A stretch of DNA of 8,079 nt from CAXQRU01 sp964226685 (GTDB lineage Bacteria > Pseudomonadota > Gammaproteobacteria > Pseudomonadales > Cellvibrionaceae), in contig CAXQRU010000102.1 in the NCBI GenBank assembly GCA_964226685.1, forward strand, positions 1-8,079, written 5' to 3'. Below, piece by piece: positions 7,132 to 8,079 of this stretch. Each line of letters starts with the position of its first letter. The first letter of the stretch is position 1. Below the pieces are notes generated by a model, which was given only the letters and a program-made list of their open reading frames with translations, made no database searches and was not told the DNA's origin. The position numbers and the translations under genes were made by a program.

Positions 7132-7875
7132 TTAAGATGCTTGATCTTCTGAAGCGGGCGCCGCCGTCTCAGTGACTTCTACGAACTCATCTTTACTGGT
7201 GCTACCTTCTATACATGCATCCGCAACGGCACCAACATACAATTTGATTGCACGAATCGCATCATCGTTACCAGGAATCACATAGTCAACGCCTGATGGA
7301 TCGCTATTGGTATCAACAATGCCAACAACTGGAATACCTAACTTGTTCGCTTCATTGATTGCAATTCTTTCATGCTCAACATCAACAACAAACAAAGCAT
7401 CAGGAAGACCAGCCATATCTTTAATACCACCAATAGACAACTCTAGTTTGTTCATCGCACGAGTTCTCATTAGGGCTTCTTTTTTGGTCAAGCGGTCGAA
7501 AGTGCCGTCTTTGCTTTGTGTTTCTAATTCGCGAAAACGGTTAATCGAGGCACGAATGGTTTTGTAGTTGGTCAACATTCCGCCCAACCAACGGTGGCTA
7601 ACGTAGGGCTGGCCCGCTCTTTCGGCCTGCTCTTTGATTGCTTTTTGAGCGGCACGCTTAGTACCAACAAACAAAATCTTTTTCTTTTTGCTTGCCATCG
7701 CTTTGATCACCGCCAAAGCTTCATTTAAAGCAGGAACCGTGTGCTCAAGATTAATGATATGAATGTTATTTCTGGCTCCAAAAATGTAAGGGGCCATTTT
7801 GGGGTTCCAATAACGAGTTTGATGGCCGAAATGAGTACCCGCTTGCAACATTTCGCGCATAGTAACAGCTGTCAT
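7132..7875 (-). CDS. rpsB: 30S ribosomal protein S2
   Basis: S2 is a late-assembling protein of the small subunit, on its solvent side between head and body. The 247-residue protein (E. coli 241) shows the N-terminal S2 motif GTHFGHQTRYWNPKM (13-27), IFGARNNIHIINLE (31-44), FVGTKRAA (69-76), HRWLGGMLTN (94-103), GLPDALFVVD (156-165), IVDTNSDP (186-193) and PGNDDAIRAI (201-210). It ends in an acidic, Ala/Ser/Glu-rich tail, a little different from E. coli's, as expected for this variable end. ATG start with AGGA 7 bases upstream (7883-7886). It is first in the operon and probably autoregulated through its long leader, as known for E. coli S2. Confidence 0.98.
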   Translation of the reverse strand: MTAVTMREMLQAGTHFGHQTRYWNPKMAPYIFGARNNIHIINLEHTVPALNEALAVIKAMASKKKKILFVGTKRAAQKAIKEQAERAGQPYVSHRWLGGMLTNYKTIRASINRFRELETQSKDGTFDRLTKKEALMRTRAMNKLELSIGGIKDMAGLPDALFVVDVEHERIAINEANKLGIPVVGIVDTNSDPSGVDYVIPGNDDAIRAIKLYVGAVADACIEGSTSKDEFVEVTETAAPASEDQAS

Positions 7876-7998
7876 AATAGTATCCTATTTAGATTGGGTT
7901 AGGCCTCCACGCACCCCCTGAATCAACCCTAAGGCACCCAGATTCGAAGGTTGAGATGCATGTGTGACGATAATACTTGTCGGAGTATGCCAACAAGC
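7876..7998 (-). promoter_or_regulatory. Structured rpsB leader, probable S2 autoregulatory element
   Basis: About 122 untranslated bases separate the inferred transcription start from the rpsB ATG. Complementary segments are visible: TCAACC (7954-7949) with GGTTGA (7928-7923); GAATC (7945-7941) with GATTC (7924-7920), which excludes the first; and TTAGG (7932-7928) with CCTAA (7903-7899). The third pairs a loop of the first with sequence near the ribosome site, so a pseudoknot is possible. S2 represses rpsB-tsf through the rpsB leader in E. coli; that this leader does so is inferred. Confidence 0.55.
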
Positions 7999-8004
7999 GG
8001 GCGC

Positions 8005-8033
8005 TTTATACCATAAAAACGCCAAAAAAACCA
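8005..8033 (-). promoter_or_regulatory. rpsB-tsf promoter with extended -10
   Basis: TGGTATAAA (8013-8005) is an extended -10 box, followed by GCGCC, a GC-rich discriminator of the kind found at growth-rate and stringently controlled promoters. The -35 hexamer at 17-base spacing (8028-8033, TGGTTT) is poor, as often with extended -10 promoters. A/T-tracts surround it. Transcription would start near 7997-7998. Confidence 0.6.
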
Positions 8034-8039
8034 GAAAAA
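8015..8039. other. Three A-tracts phased at 10 bp over the rpsB promoter
   Basis: Plus-strand A5 (8015-8019), A7 (8024-8030) and A5 (8035-8039) have centres at 8017, 8027 and 8037, exactly one helical turn apart. Such phasing is known to bend DNA. The tracts cover the spacer and -35 region of the proposed rpsB promoter. Confidence 0.5.
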
Positions 8040-8079
8040 CTACAAACTGAAACCGCATTTTTTGGCTTATCAAAAACAC

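Noticed and set aside
1553..7567. Many plus-strand open frames of 60-120 codons opposite rseP, dxr, cdsA, uppS, frr, pyrH, tsf and rpsB
   Set aside because: All lie antisense to conserved genes, have low-complexity Ser/Ala/Ile-rich translations and no recognisable domains.
7970..7975. TATTAT on the minus strand as a second rpsB -10 box
   Set aside because: No acceptable -35 at 16-18 bases, no extended TG, and it lies within the likely leader RNA. E. coli rpsB has more than one promoter, so it is not excluded.
7885..8079. Small minus-strand frame upstream of rpsB with a hydrophobic N-terminal stretch resembling a signal peptide
   Set aside because: It runs through the proposed rpsB promoter and leader and ends on the rpsB ribosome site; its hydrophobic residues come from the T-tracts read as Phe/Val/Leu. 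No ribosome site or family resemblance.
1..8079. A novel defence system, mobile element, CRISPR array, tRNA or prophage part
   Set aside because: Every substantial stretch belongs to a conserved housekeeping gene or a short gap with simple regulatory hairpins; no repeats, integrase or transposase signatures and no foreign-looking composition were seen.

Overview
The window is a stretch of bacterial housekeeping chromosome, with every gene on the minus strand. Read in the direction of transcription (high to low coordinates) the order is rpsB, tsf, pyrH, frr, uppS, cdsA, dxr, rseP, bamA (bamA cut by the window start). Protein sequences and order fit a Gammaproteobacterium. Placing dxr after cdsA matches the arrangement I recall from Pseudomonas, not E. 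coli, where dxr lies between frr and uppS. Base composition looks moderate (mid-40s % G+C by eye). A marine or environmental gammaproteobacterium outside the Enterobacterales is the best guess; the genus cannot be fixed from this.

Region 7876-8079 holds the rpsB promoter and a long structured leader. An extended -10 box with a GC-rich discriminator lies next to three A-tracts phased at 10 bp. The leader has complementary segments that could form the S2-responsive element known from E. coli rpsB. Region 5382-7875 carries rpsB, tsf and pyrH, spaced by 82 and 66 bp. Each of these two gaps holds a GC-rich hairpin followed by a short U-run, suggesting partial terminators that step expression down from S2 to EF-Ts to UMP kinase. 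The 67-bp pyrH-frr gap has a perfect 10-bp hairpin without a U-run.

From frr onward (1-5314) the genes are almost fused. Gaps are 1 and 2 bp, overlaps are 7, 13 (or 1) and 4 bp, and three of the five starts after frr are GTG, so translation is probably coupled. These genes make the polyprenyl carrier (Dxr for isoprenoid precursors, UppS for undecaprenyl diphosphate), the phospholipid precursor CDP-diacylglycerol (CdsA), the site-2 protease that activates sigma-E (RseP) and the outer-membrane assembly protein BamA. A near-consensus sigma-E promoter (AGAACTT, 15 bp, GTCTGA) lies inside frr, in the right place and orientation to drive this envelope block under stress.

I found no mobile element, CRISPR array, tRNA, prophage gene or unknown protein-coding gene. 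No novel system is visible. The items worth checking are regulatory: the sigma-E-like site, the rpsB leader and promoter, the intergenic hairpins and the run of GTG starts.
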